Assembly: GCF_000281955.1 (NCBI RefSeq)
Contig: NZ_AKKF01000131.1
Location: forward strand, 1-47,720
Length of the DNA: 47,720 nucleotides
Source of the DNA: Caulobacter sp. AP07
GTDB lineage: Bacteria > Pseudomonadota > Alphaproteobacteria > Caulobacterales > Caulobacteraceae
Direction of reading: 5' to 3'
Both the position numbers and the translations under genes were made by a program. This document shows positions 33,603 through 41,958 of the stretch, piece after piece; the stretch's first letter is position 1; each line of letters starts with the position of its first letter. A model generated the notes under the pieces. That model was not told the DNA's origin. It did no database searches and saw only the letters and a list, made by a program, of their open reading frames with translations.

Positions 33603-34507
33603 GGGACCGTGAAATCAGCCGTGGCCAGGGGCGCCCCCGCGCGGGTGTCATCGTCGCGGAAGACGATGTTGAGGGTCTCGCCGCTGGTCGGAATCCGGGT
33701 CAGGGGCAGGGCCAGGGTGCGGCGGTCGATCTCGCCATAGACGGCGACCCCCTTGGCTCCGCCGACGATCTCGCCCGGCTTGCCGGCCTTGACGGCGCGG
33801 ATCTCGACATCGCCGAACAGCGAACTGGCCCCCTGGCGGACCAGGTCGATCGTCAGCAAGCCCGTCCGCTTCGGCGCGGCGGCATCCGCAGCGGCGGGCG
33901 GATCCTTGACCGCGAACCGGACGGTGTCGATCCCCGCCTGGACGTCGGCGGGGCCCTGGCGGACGATGACCGGAATGCTGACGCTGAACAGCGCGACGAT
34001 ACGGACGGCCAGCTCGCCCGCCCCGGGGGCCACGGCCTCCTCGGCGGTGAGGCCGGCGGTCTCGGGCGGCACGTCGGTCACGGTCAGGTGGGTGCGGTAT
34101 TCGCCGACCGCCAGATCGGCGGGGCGCAGCACGCGGATGCGCACCGTTTGGCTTTCTCCCGGGCGAAGGGTCACCCGCCGAGGCGCGAAGGTCAGCAGCG
34201 CGGTCGCCGATTTCAGCCGGGCGTTGGCCGCGACCCCTTCCGGCGCGCTCGCCGATTCCGCGACCGTGCGGATCTGCCCGTCGGGGGTCATGACCCGGTC
34301 GACGAGACCCAGGCTGTAGGTCGCCGCCTGGGAGCCGCGGTTGAAGATGTAGACCGTGGCGCTGCGCCCCGTTTCGTCGAAGGTCACGCGCTTGGGCGAA
34401 ATGCTGAGTTCGGCGCCGACCTGCGCCTCGGCGAGCGACGGCGCGCCAACGGTGGTTGCGACGATCATCGAGATCGCGGCGAGACCCAACAGTCTTCGCG
34501 AAAACAT
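33599..34507 (-). CDS. PapD-like periplasmic fimbrial chaperone
   Basis: The 302-residue protein has a signal peptide (ending SLAEA-Q) and an immunoglobulin-like N-domain. LSISPKRVTFDETGRSATVYIFNRG, then FAPRRVTLRPGESQTVRIRVLRP and EYRTHLTV, match the conserved strands of PapD-like chaperones. An insert-rich C-domain ends LNIVFRDD. Chaperones of this kind hold fibre subunits by donor strand complementation and deliver them to the usher. It is downstream of the first DUF4402 subunit gene (159 bases apart) and overlaps the usher start by four bases. The ATG at 34507 opens the signal peptide. Confidence 0.88.
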   Translation of the reverse strand: MFSRRLLGLAAISMIVATTVGAPSLAEAQVGAELSISPKRVTFDETGRSATVYIFNRGSQAATYSLGLVDRVMTPDGQIRTVAESASAPEGVAANARLKSATALLTFAPRRVTLRPGESQTVRIRVLRPADLAVGEYRTHLTVTDVPPETAGLTAEEAVAPGAGELAVRIVALFSVSIPVIVRQGPADVQAGIDTVRFAVKDPPAAADAAAPKRTGLLTIDLVRQGASSLFGDVEIRAVKAGKPGEIVGGAKGVAVYGEIDRRTLALPLTRIPTSGETLNIVFRDDDTRAGAPLATADFTVP

Positions 34508-34666
34508 AGCTCCCCCACAGCAAGTCGTTCTGGTCTTTAATCCAAGCGTTTACGAAATCATGGGGGTGCGCAACGGCGCGAATTGTCCCACCCCCGCCGC
34601 TCGGAGCAAACGGAAACTCGCGGTTTTCCTGAAAACCGCGAGTTCCAATGTGGCTGCGTCCGAGGG

Positions 34667-35197
34667 TTAGTTGTAGTTCGAGCTGACCGTGAAGTTGCCG
34701 GTATAGGTGCCCGTGGCGGTGGACGTCGCCACCGGGAAGGAACCGCCGACCTTGACGACCAGCGAACCCGAACCGCCCAGCGAGCCGCTCAGCAATTGGG
34801 CGCTGGCCGAACCGACCATGTCGTTGCTGGTGGTCACCAGCAGGCTGTCGGCGCCGTTGACGATGCTGAAGGAGGCCGGCACGCCGACCGAGATCGACTG
34901 GCCGCCTTCGCCGGCCACGGTGAACTGGGCGGCCGACGAACTGGTCGAGCCCAGGGCCACGGCGTCGCCGCCGCCAGTGATCGAACGGGCGCCGGCGGTG
35001 CTGACGACCACCGAATTGCTGCCGGCCGACGGCCGGACGATGGTGCCGAAGGCCAGGTTGGCGTTGTTGGTCACCGAAAGGCCCCGGATGATGGTGGCCG
35101 TGCCCGAGCCCGAGGCCGACGCGGTGCTCTGAGCGAAGGCCGGAACGGCCAGGGCCGTCAGGGTGAGCGCCGCAGCGACGCCGACAAGCATCTTCAT
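34667..35197 (-). CDS. DUF4402 family fibre subunit, probable major pilin
   Basis: The 176-residue protein has a signal peptide (ending AFA-Q) and a low-complexity, Ser/Gly/Thr-rich mature domain typical of DUF4402 (GTATIIRGLSVTNNANLAFG, then GTYTGNFTVSSNYN at the end). CGGAGA is 6 bases before the ATG at 35197. Being first in the operon, small and separated from the chaperone gene by 159 bases, it is the likely major fibre subunit, which is usually made in excess. The upstream region is long and AT-rich. Confidence 0.85.
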   Translation of the reverse strand: MKMLVGVAAALTLTALAVPAFAQSTASASGSGTATIIRGLSVTNNANLAFGTIVRPSAGSNSVVVSTAGARSITGGGDAVALGSTSSSAAQFTVAGEGGQSISVGVPASFSIVNGADSLLVTTSNDMVGSASAQLLSGSLGGSGSLVVKVGGSFPVATSTATGTYTGNFTVSSNYN

Positions 35198-35637
35198 GTG
35201 TGTCTCCGTATCCTGATCCTGCAAATGTGGAAATTTCCCGCCCACTCCCGTCGCATCAGCGGCGAGTGGTTCATGATTTACCCATATTAACTCTTTGTTA
35301 AATACCCAATACAGGGTATTTTGGGGTCATTATTGAATAAAATTTGAAATTTCGGCCGAATGCCGTCGGCAAATACTACATTCTAGCTATCGCTCGATTA
35401 AGCATGATTCCCAAAACTCTCCTGACAGGCGATGTTTCCCTGAAGCGGAAAGTCTGACGCGGCCATATCCACCGACCACCCTTTCCAGACCTTCCGAATG
35501 TCTTCCGTCGGCGCCTGGGACGTTGGCGGGCCTTCAATGGCCGCGAAGAACCTGTGTCGGTTTGGAGGGGCGCAGGCCCGCGGCTGACGAGCAGGAGGGC
35601 GGCGCCCCATTCCGGGCATGACAGCATGGCTTCAGAC
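35198..35637. promoter_or_regulatory. AT-rich divergent leader between the fibre operon and feoA
   Basis: About 440 bases without a supportable gene. The first 180 are AT-rich for this genome, with TTACCCATATTAA (35278-35290) and several TTTGTTAAATA-like stretches; they probably contain the fibre operon promoter. The rest, from about 35440, has ordinary composition and reading frames in several phases, none convincing. Confidence 0.5.
35301..35320. promoter_or_regulatory. Palindrome in the fibre operon leader
   Basis: AATACCC AATACA GGGTATT: a perfect 7-base inverted repeat with a 6-base spacer, about 104 bases before the first subunit's start. A related TACCCATA occurs at 35279-35286 and TACCCAGTA upstream of 30672. 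Candidate regulator site. Confidence 0.45.
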
Positions 35638-35652
35638 TGATAATCGTTCGCA
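35638..35652. promoter_or_regulatory. Possible Fur box upstream of feoA
   Basis: TGATAATCGTTCGCA has palindromic TG..AA...TT..CA symmetry, resembling Fur operators, and ends 19 bases before the feoA ATG. Fur control of feo genes is well established in bacteria; assignment here is by appearance only. Confidence 0.4.
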
Positions 35653-35670
35653 AGTTTTTCCGGTGCGACC

Positions 35671-35994
35671 ATGTCAGACGCTCTCAGCCTTGCCCCCGAC
35701 ATCTCGGACATCCCCGCCGCGGCGGGGGCGGAGCGCCCGCTGAGCGTGGCCCGCAAGGGCCAGCGCGGCGTGATCCTGCGGGTCGGCGGCCAGACGGGCC
35801 GGTCCGAGGCCATCGACCCCGACGAACTGGAGCGGCGCCTGCTCGAGATGGGCTTCGTCGAGGGCGCGGCGTTCGAGGTGCTGCACGAGGGCCTGTTCTT
35901 CCGCGACCCGATCGCCCTGCGCGTCGACGACATGCGCGTGGCGTTGCGTCGCCGCGAAGCCGGGGCCGTCACCGTTCAGTTCGAAGAGATCTAA
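35671..35994 (+). CDS. feoA: Ferrous iron transport protein A
   Basis: The 107-residue protein has an N-terminal extension of about 25 residues, then a small SH3-like FeoA domain. The ERRLLEMGFVEGAAFEVLHEG segment fits the typical (L)..LG(F/L)..G..(V/I).(V/L) pattern, and DPIALRVDDMRVALRRREAGAVTV follows. FeoA is a cytosolic partner of FeoB that modulates ferrous iron uptake. It starts four bases before feoB, in the same direction, and a possible Fur box precedes it. Confidence 0.93.
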   Translation: MSDALSLAPDISDIPAAAGAERPLSVARKGQRGVILRVGGQTGRSEAIDPDELERRLLEMGFVEGAAFEVLHEGLFFRDPIALRVDDMRVALRRREAGAVTVQFEEI

Positions 35995-35998
35995 GTCC

Positions 35999-37900
35999 GT
36001 GACCGACACCGTGATGTCCGCCCCCCCGAGGCCCGCGCCCGCGCGGCCCGTGCGCCTGGCGCTGGTCGGCAATCCCAATTCGGGCAAGACCGCCCTGTTC
36101 AACGCCCTGACCGGCAGCCGCCAGAAGGTCGCCAACTACGCCGGCGTCACCGTCGAGCGGAAGGAAGGCGTGCTGACCATGGCCAGCGGCCGGGGCGCGC
36201 ACATCCTTGACCTGCCCGGCACCTATTCCCTGCGGGCCCGCAGCCCCGACGAGATGGTGACCCGCGACGCGGTGCTGGGCCGGCTGGCCGGCGAGGTCGC
36301 GCCCGACGTGGTGATCTGCGTGGCCGACGCCACCAACCTGCGGCTGGTGCTGCGCCTGGTGCTGGAGCTCAAGCAGGTCGGCCGGCCGTTCGTCCTGGCC
36401 CTCAACATGTACGACATCGCCCAGCGCCAGGGGCTTCGTATCGACCTGGCGCGGCTGTCGGCCGAGATCGACGCGCCGATCGTCACCACGGTCGCCACCC
36501 GCAAGCGCGGGCTGGAGGAACTGGTCGCCAAGGCCGACGCCCTGTCGCTCAGCCACGCCGGCCAGCACGAGAACGTCTGGCGCGAGCCGACCGCCAACGA
36601 GATCCGCGCCGCCCACCGCGAGGCCCAGCGCATCGTCAAGGAATGCGTCCGCCCGCCCGAGCGGCCCGACACCGTGACCGGCAAGGTCGATGCGGTGCTG
36701 CTGCACCCGGTCGGCGGCCTGCTGATCCTGGTGGCCCTGATGTTCGTGATGTTCCAGGCGGTGTTCACCTGGGCGGCGCCGGTAATGGACCTCATCGACG
36801 GCGGGTTCGCCGCCCTGGGCAACCTGGTGGCCACCCACCTGCCGCACGGGCTGCTGGGCAGCTTCATCGCCGACGGCCTGATCGCCGGGGTCGGCAGCGT
36901 GCTGGTGTTCCTGCCGCAGATCCTGATCCTGTTCTTCTTCATCCTGCTGCTGGAAGACAGCGGCTACATGACCCGCGCGGCCTTCCTGCTGGACAAGCTG
37001 ATGGGGGTGGCGGGCCTGCACGGCCGGGCGTTCATCCCGCTGCTGTCCAGCTTCGCCTGCGCCATCCCCGGGATCATGTCGACGCGGGTGATCGACAACA
37101 AGCAGGACCGCCTGACCACCATCCTGATCGCGCCGCTGATGACCTGCTCGGCGCGTATCCCGGTCTATACGCTGATCATCGGGGCCTTCGTGCCGCGCAC
37201 CACGGTGTGGGGCGGGCTGTCGCTGCAAGGGCTGGTGATGTTCGGCCTGTTCGCCGCCGGCATCGTCAGCGCGCTGGTGGTGTCGACCGTCATCCGGCGC
37301 ATCTTCTGGCGGGGCACGGTCGAGCCGTTCATGATGGAACTGCCGACCTATCGCTGGCCCGAGCCGCGCAACGTGCTGATGAACCTGTGGACCCGGGCCC
37401 GCATCTTCCTCAACCGGGCCGGACGGATCATCCTGCCGCTGATGGTGCTGGTCTGGGTGCTGTCGACCTTCCCCTATCCGCCCGAGGGCGCGACCGGGCC
37501 GGCCATCGACTACAGCTTCGCCGGCCGGCTGGGGCATCTGATCGCGCCCGTCATGCAACCCATCGGCTTCAACTGGCAGATGACGGTGGCCCTGATCCCC
37601 GGCTTCGCGGCGCGCGAGGTGGCGGTGGCCGCCCTGGGCACCGTCTATGCCGTGGGCGACACCGACGTCTCGACCGCCACCCTCGGTTCGGTGCTGTCGC
37701 ACCAGTGGTCACTGGCCAGCGCCCTGTCGTTCCTGGCCTGGTACATCTTCGCCCCGCAATGCGCGGCGACCCTGGGCGTGGTCAAGCGCGAGACCAACAG
37801 CTGGACCTGGCCGACCGTGATGTTCCTCTACATGGCGGGCCTGGCCTACCTGGCCTCGTTCATCACCTACCACGTCGCCGTGTCGATGGGGGCGGGGTAG
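35999..37900 (+). CDS. feoB: Ferrous iron transporter B
   Basis: The 633-residue inner membrane permease has an N-terminal G-domain with G1 GNPNSGKT (24-31), G3 DLPGTYSL, G4 ALNMYD and a G5-like VTTVATRKRG. A membrane domain of two Gate repeats follows, with LLEDSGYMTRAAFLLDKLM, SFACAIPGIMSTR, APLMTCSARIPVY and PGFAAREVAVAALGTVY, all FeoB hallmarks, and a terminal APQCAATLGVVKRET segment. It imports Fe2+ under low oxygen or acidic conditions, using GTP. The GTG at 35999 is four bases after the feoA stop; an ATG five codons later is an alternative. No feoC is found. Confidence 0.96.
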   Translation: MTDTVMSAPPRPAPARPVRLALVGNPNSGKTALFNALTGSRQKVANYAGVTVERKEGVLTMASGRGAHILDLPGTYSLRARSPDEMVTRDAVLGRLAGEVAPDVVICVADATNLRLVLRLVLELKQVGRPFVLALNMYDIAQRQGLRIDLARLSAEIDAPIVTTVATRKRGLEELVAKADALSLSHAGQHENVWREPTANEIRAAHREAQRIVKECVRPPERPDTVTGKVDAVLLHPVGGLLILVALMFVMFQAVFTWAAPVMDLIDGGFAALGNLVATHLPHGLLGSFIADGLIAGVGSVLVFLPQILILFFFILLLEDSGYMTRAAFLLDKLMGVAGLHGRAFIPLLSSFACAIPGIMSTRVIDNKQDRLTTILIAPLMTCSARIPVYTLIIGAFVPRTTVWGGLSLQGLVMFGLFAAGIVSALVVSTVIRRIFWRGTVEPFMMELPTYRWPEPRNVLMNLWTRARIFLNRAGRIILPLMVLVWVLSTFPYPPEGATGPAIDYSFAGRLGHLIAPVMQPIGFNWQMTVALIPGFAAREVAVAALGTVYAVGDTDVSTATLGSVLSHQWSLASALSFLAWYIFAPQCAATLGVVKRETNSWTWPTVMFLYMAGLAYLASFITYHVAVSMGAG

Positions 37901-37948
37901 GAGCGAACGACCTGATGGCATCGGGCCGGGGCTCTAGATATTTGTTTT

Positions 37949-38000
37949 AACGCGTTTTCTTCACGCGAACCGGTATCCGCTTCGCTCGAAAACGCTCTAG
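37949..38000. repeat. Palindromic repeat, family G copy 2
   Basis: CGCGTTTTCTTCACGCGAAC, then CGGTATCCGCTTCGCTCGAA and AACGCTCTAG. It includes arms GCGTTTTC and GAAAACGC. Its last bases include the CTA complement of the TAG stop of the next minus-strand gene (37997-37999). Confidence 0.8.
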
Positions 38001-38683
38001 CTCGCCGGCAGGCCGATCAGCCGCGCGAAGGCCACGTAGGCGGGCCAGGTCGGGGCCTGGAACATGGTCAGGTGGATGGCGGTGGTCACCGCCAGGGTCA
38101 GCCACCAGGGCGTCAGCCAGCGACCCCGGACGCCGTCCCACAGGATCAGGCCCACCAGCACCGCCTCGATCGTCCAATAGCTCGGCGGCAGGGCGCCGGC
38201 CAGGCCGTTCAGCGACGGGATGTTCATGCCATAGGCCCGGCCCAAGGCCGGCGGCAGGGCCACGAACACGGTCGAAGCCATGAAGCGCGAATGCAGGAAC
38301 ATCGTCCGCCGCTTCAGGATGGCCAGGACGTACACCGTGGCGAACAGGGCCAGCGACCAGACGTCGATCCAGGCCAGGGTCAAGCGCAGCGGGACGTCGA
38401 AATGCGACTTGGGCCCCAGCATGTCCATGACCACCACGAAGGCGCTGATCACCAGGGCGGGCGCGATGACCAGCGAACCGCGCCCGATCCAGCGGTGCCA
38501 GCGGTTATGGCCGTGACCGATCAGCCAGCTCTGGACCACCAGCATGAGCATCCAGGTGGTGGCCAGCGCGCCATGGACGATTCGCATCGGGTCCAGCGGC
38601 CCCATGGCTCCGGCGAAGCTGGGAAAGAAGCCGAACAGCGTGACGGCGAACGCCAACACGAACGCCAGATACAGATGCCGCAT
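37997..38683 (-). CDS. Polytopic membrane protein of unknown function (DUF2306-like pattern)
   Basis: The 228-residue protein has about six or seven hydrophobic segments. Histidines occur at membrane ends in HGALATTWML, GHNRWHRWIGRGSLVIAP and MFLHSRFMAS, a pattern similar to small haem- or quinone-associated membrane proteins such as DUF2306, but I cannot assign a family with certainty. The ATG at 38683 is preceded by GGGGGCGGG. It converges on feoB across a family G repeat, which supplies its stop codon. Function unknown. Confidence 0.75.
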   Translation of the reverse strand: MRHLYLAFVLAFAVTLFGFFPSFAGAMGPLDPMRIVHGALATTWMLMLVVQSWLIGHGHNRWHRWIGRGSLVIAPALVISAFVVVMDMLGPKSHFDVPLRLTLAWIDVWSLALFATVYVLAILKRRTMFLHSRFMASTVFVALPPALGRAYGMNIPSLNGLAGALPPSYWTIEAVLVGLILWDGVRGRWLTPWWLTLAVTTAIHLTMFQAPTWPAYVAFARLIGLPAS

Positions 38684-38753
38684 GAACCCGCCCCCGAGAT
38701 GGATTCTTGCGTAACACGGTTCCCCGGTTTGGCAACCGGGCGCCGGAAGGAGC

Positions 38754-39632
38754 CTACCGCGTCGGGATCGGAACCTCGCCGCGGTAGTCGTAGAAGCCGC
38801 GGCCGGCCTTCTTGCCCAGCCAGCCGGCCTCGACATATTTCACCAGCAGCGGGCAGGGGCGGTACTTGCTGTCGGCCAGGCCCTCGTGCAGCACGTTCAT
38901 GATCGACAGCACGGTGTCCAGGCCGATGAAGTCGCCCAACTCCAGCGGGCCCATCGGATGGTTGGCACCCAGCTTCATCGCCGTGTCGATGGCGTCGACC
39001 GTGCCCACGCCCTCGTACAGGGTGTAGATCGCCTCGTTGATCATCGGCACCAGCACGCGGTTGACGATGAAGGCGGGGAAGTCCTCGGCGTTGCTGGTGA
39101 TCTTGCCCAGCGACTTGGCGAAGGCCACGGCGCGTTCGTAGGTCGGCACGTCGGTGGCGATGCCGCGGATGATCTCGACCAGCTTCATCAGCGGGACCGG
39201 GTTCATGAAGTGCAGGCCGATGAACCGCTCGGGGCGGTCGGTGGCGCTGGCCAGACGGGTGATCGAGATCGACGAGGTGTTCGACGCCAGCAGGGTGTCG
39301 GGACCCAGGTGCGGCTGCAGGCCCCGGAAGATCGCCTTTTTGGTCTCTTCGTTCTCGGTGGCCGCCTCGATGGCCAGGTCGGTCGCGCCGATCTGGGCCA
39401 GGTCTTCGGCGGCGGTGATGCGGGCCATGGCGGCGGCCATCGCCGCCTCGTCGATGATGCCGCGATGCACCTGCCGGGCCATGTTTTTTTCGATCAGGAC
39501 CAGGCCGGCGTCGATGCGCTCGCGCGAAATGTCATGCAGGCGTACGTCATAGCCGCCCAGGGCGACCACATGGGCGATCCCCGACCCCATCTGGCCGGCG
39601 CCGATCACGCCGACCGTCTTGATATCCGTCAT
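38754..39632 (-). CDS. hbd: 3-hydroxybutyryl-CoA dehydrogenase
   Basis: The 292-residue protein has the N-terminal NAD-binding fold GVIGAGQMGSGIAHV. The family signature around the catalytic histidine is FIGLHFMNPVPLMKLVEIIRG, and the helical dimerisation domain contains AEDFPAFIVNRVLVPMINEA and ANHPMGPLELGDFIGLD. It oxidises (S)-3-hydroxyacyl-CoA using NAD in fatty acid, polyhydroxybutyrate or amino acid breakdown. In many alphaproteobacteria it lies next to etfB-etfA; here those genes are on the same strand but separated by about 5.8 kb of other genes. Start ATG at 39632. Confidence 0.95.
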   Translation of the reverse strand: MTDIKTVGVIGAGQMGSGIAHVVALGGYDVRLHDISRERIDAGLVLIEKNMARQVHRGIIDEAAMAAAMARITAAEDLAQIGATDLAIEAATENEETKKAIFRGLQPHLGPDTLLASNTSSISITRLASATDRPERFIGLHFMNPVPLMKLVEIIRGIATDVPTYERAVAFAKSLGKITSNAEDFPAFIVNRVLVPMINEAIYTLYEGVGTVDAIDTAMKLGANHPMGPLELGDFIGLDTVLSIMNVLHEGLADSKYRPCPLLVKYVEAGWLGKKAGRGFYDYRGEVPIPTR

Positions 39633-39800
39633 TCAGGCTAGCCTTGTTCGAGGCGGGGCAAGGCGTCGCGCGCCATGCCCGAGTTCATGCCCGCTTTTCT
39701 AGCACGAGCAACCCCACCGTCGCCAAGGCTTTGCTGCGACGCAGCGGAAACGGGACTTCGCTTAGCGCCAAATGGCCTGGCGCGGCTGGTTCCGGCGATC

Positions 39801-40391
39801 TCAGCCCCAAGGGTCCACCTTCCGCGACGCCGCGTTCAGAGCTCCCTCGCATTGCCTTGCCGCTCGCGAGGAAGCTGTGATCCTGTCCACATAGGCCATC
39901 TTCTCGGGGATCGAAAATGCACAATATTTATTGATTTCATGCGGCCATTCGTGCCGTATTACTGCACCAAGATCAGTGCTCGCCTTGTAGATGGCGTCCC
40001 GAAGGTCGGTGGGCTTGATTATTCGGGCAAGGTCTTTTGATCTTGCGGCGAATCTAGAGGTTTCGGCATCGATTGCGACGGCTGCCCCTTCCAGGGCGGG
40101 AAAGTCTTTTTGACTGGGGCAATTCTTCTGGTAGAGGCCGTTAATGACCTGCCTGTTGGCAAGGCCAAGGTTGCGTAACGCATCGAAGCAGGGGGTCTCG
40201 TGCTGGCGAAAGACGAGCCGCTCGGCAAGGTCTCCGGCGGGTCTCGGCGAGTTCGCCAGGTTCATGAACGCCTCCGACAACGCGGCGTAGGCCGCCAGTT
40301 CTCGGGGGCCGCGATCTTGAGCGCGCGCTTCCGTATCCGTGAGCGTGGCCGTGAGCGCAGCCCCGGCGATGAAAAATCGGCGTCTATTCAT
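39801..40391 (-). CDS. Hypothetical exported protein in an AT-richer island
   Basis: The 196-residue protein has a Tat-like N-terminus (NRRRFFIAGAALTATLT, cleavage near ARA-Q), then a helical, charged region with cysteines in HETPCFDAL, YQKNCPSQ, NKYCAFS and ARQCEGA. No family is recognised. The bases here are visibly richer in A and T than all neighbouring genes (for instance 39901-40080), suggesting acquisition from another source. The ATG at 40391 is chosen because the codon before it is a TTG with no better ribosome-binding site. Confidence 0.7.
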   Translation of the reverse strand: MNRRRFFIAGAALTATLTDTEARAQDRGPRELAAYAALSEAFMNLANSPRPAGDLAERLVFRQHETPCFDALRNLGLANRQVINGLYQKNCPSQKDFPALEGAAVAIDAETSRFAARSKDLARIIKPTDLRDAIYKASTDLGAVIRHEWPHEINKYCAFSIPEKMAYVDRITASSRAARQCEGALNAASRKVDPWG

Positions 40392-40501
40392 CAATCTTCA
40401 GGTGCAGCTTCGACAACTCAACTGAATCTAAAGTTGCACTGACGGTCAAGCCTGTTTCGTCGGTCTGGCGGCCGCCGCCGAACCCCGCATAAGCTGGCGC
40501 C

Positions 40502-41893
40502 ATGAACAGCCTTCGCCCCTCCCGCCGCCACGCCCTGGCCCTGGTCGCCTCGGCCGCCGCCATCCCGGCCTTCGCCGCGGAAACCGCCGCCCCCGAGGAC
40601 TGGAAGGCCCTGGCCGCCGACGTCCGCTCCGAGTTCCAGTGGGCCTGGCGCGGCTATGTCGCCAAGGCCTGGGGCAAGGACGAGATCAACCCGGTCAGCG
40701 GCACGTCGTCGTCGTTCTTCGTCGAGGGCCACGACCTGGGCCTGTCGCTGGTCGAGGCGCTGGACACCCTGTGGATCATGGGGCTGGACGCCGAGTTCCA
40801 GGCCGGGGTCGACTGGGTGAAGGCCCATCTCGATTTCGATGTCGATGGGAACGCCCAGGTGTTCGAGACCAATATCCGCCTGGTCGGCGGCCTGCTGTCG
40901 GCCCACCTGGCCTGCGGCGACCCGGCGCTGCTGGTCAAGGCCAAGGATCTGGCCGACCGCCTGGTCAAGGCGTTCGAGGCCTCGCCCCACGGCCTGCCCT
41001 GGCGCTACGTGAACCTTCGCACCGGCGCGGTCAGCGACCCGGAGACCAACCTGGCCGAGATCGGCACCTACCTGTCGGAATTCGGGGTGCTGAGCCAGCT
41101 GACCGGCGACCGGCGCTATTTCGACATGGCCAAGCGGGCCATGCACCACGCCCTGGACCGCCGCTCGAAGATCGGCCTAATGGCCGCCAACATCCACGCC
41201 ATGACCGGCGAATTCACCAGCCGCAACGCCAGCATCGACGTCTATGCCGACAGTTTCTACGAGTACCTGTGGGACGCCTGGGAGCTGTTCGGCGACGCCG
41301 ACTGCAAGCGCTGGGCGCTCGAGACGGTCGACGCCCAGCTGGCCCACCAGGCCAAGCGCTACGACGGCCGGCTGTGGTTCCCGATGGTCGACTTCGAGAC
41401 CGGCGCGGTGACCGCCACGGCCCAGAGCGAACTGGCCGCCTACTATGCCGGCCTGCTGGGTCAGGTCGGCCACAAGACCGAGGGCGACGACTACCTGGCC
41501 TCATTCACCGAGCTGCAGGCGACGTTCGGCGTCATCCCGGAATCGATCGACGTCGCCACCCGCCAGCCGCGCCGCAAGCAGACCGGCCTGCGCCCGGAAT
41601 ATCCCGACGCCTGCCTGAACCTGTGGCTGGAGGGCCGCGACGACCGCTATCGCCAGCTGGCCGCCATCCACTACCGGGAAATGAAGGCCACCAGCCGCGC
41701 GGCCTTCGGCTACACGGCGCTGAAGGACATCACCACCAGGCCGATGACCCAGGGCGACAACTGCCCCGGCTACTGGTGGTCCGAGCAGATGAAGTACTAC
41801 TACCTGCTGTTCTCCGACACGCCGCGCATCGACTATGGACGGCTGCAACTGAGCACCGAGGCCAACGTGCTGCGGGGGTTCAGGAAGATTTGA
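40502..41893 (+). CDS. Exported GH47 alpha-mannosidase
   Basis: The 463-residue protein has an N-terminal signal peptide (about 1-25) and a complete GH47 (alpha/alpha)7-barrel. The catalytic acid lies in VFETNIRLVGG (E122), a further carboxylate in YADSFYEYLWDAW (D250) and the base in GLRPEYPDA (E366); the calcium-binding threonine sits in STEANVLRGF near the end. These are one residue beyond E121, D249 and E365 as I recall for the Caulobacter K31 GH47 structure. GH47 enzymes are inverting, calcium-dependent alpha-1,2-mannosidases, common in eukaryotes and rare in bacteria. The enzyme could trim mannose-rich glycans in the periplasm or outside the cell. The ATG at 40502 begins the signal peptide. 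Confidence 0.92.
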   Translation: MNSLRPSRRHALALVASAAAIPAFAAETAAPEDWKALAADVRSEFQWAWRGYVAKAWGKDEINPVSGTSSSFFVEGHDLGLSLVEALDTLWIMGLDAEFQAGVDWVKAHLDFDVDGNAQVFETNIRLVGGLLSAHLACGDPALLVKAKDLADRLVKAFEASPHGLPWRYVNLRTGAVSDPETNLAEIGTYLSEFGVLSQLTGDRRYFDMAKRAMHHALDRRSKIGLMAANIHAMTGEFTSRNASIDVYADSFYEYLWDAWELFGDADCKRWALETVDAQLAHQAKRYDGRLWFPMVDFETGAVTATAQSELAAYYAGLLGQVGHKTEGDDYLASFTELQATFGVIPESIDVATRQPRRKQTGLRPEYPDACLNLWLEGRDDRYRQLAAIHYREMKATSRAAFGYTALKDITTRPMTQGDNCPGYWWSEQMKYYYLLFSDTPRIDYGRLQLSTEANVLRGFRKI

Positions 41894-41958
41894 GCCGGGA
41901 CGTCCTGAGATTGCGGGTGGCGCGCCGAGCGCTATGGTGGCGCTTCGGGGGTAGTTCG

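Noticed and set aside
30810..33740. 976-codon open frame on the plus strand
   Set aside because: Antisense to the usher gene; low-complexity Gln/Arg/Gly/Ala content typical of antisense high-GC frames.
35376..35972. 198-codon minus-strand frame across the feoA region
   Set aside because: Antisense to feoA and without signal, domain or ribosome-binding site.
35969..37702. 577-codon open frame on the minus strand
   Set aside because: Antisense to feoB, which has full G-domain and Gate motifs.
40639..41958. 440-codon in-frame N-terminal extension of the DUF3857 protein
   Set aside because: It is the second reading phase of the GH47 gene; the signal peptide at 41959 marks the real start.
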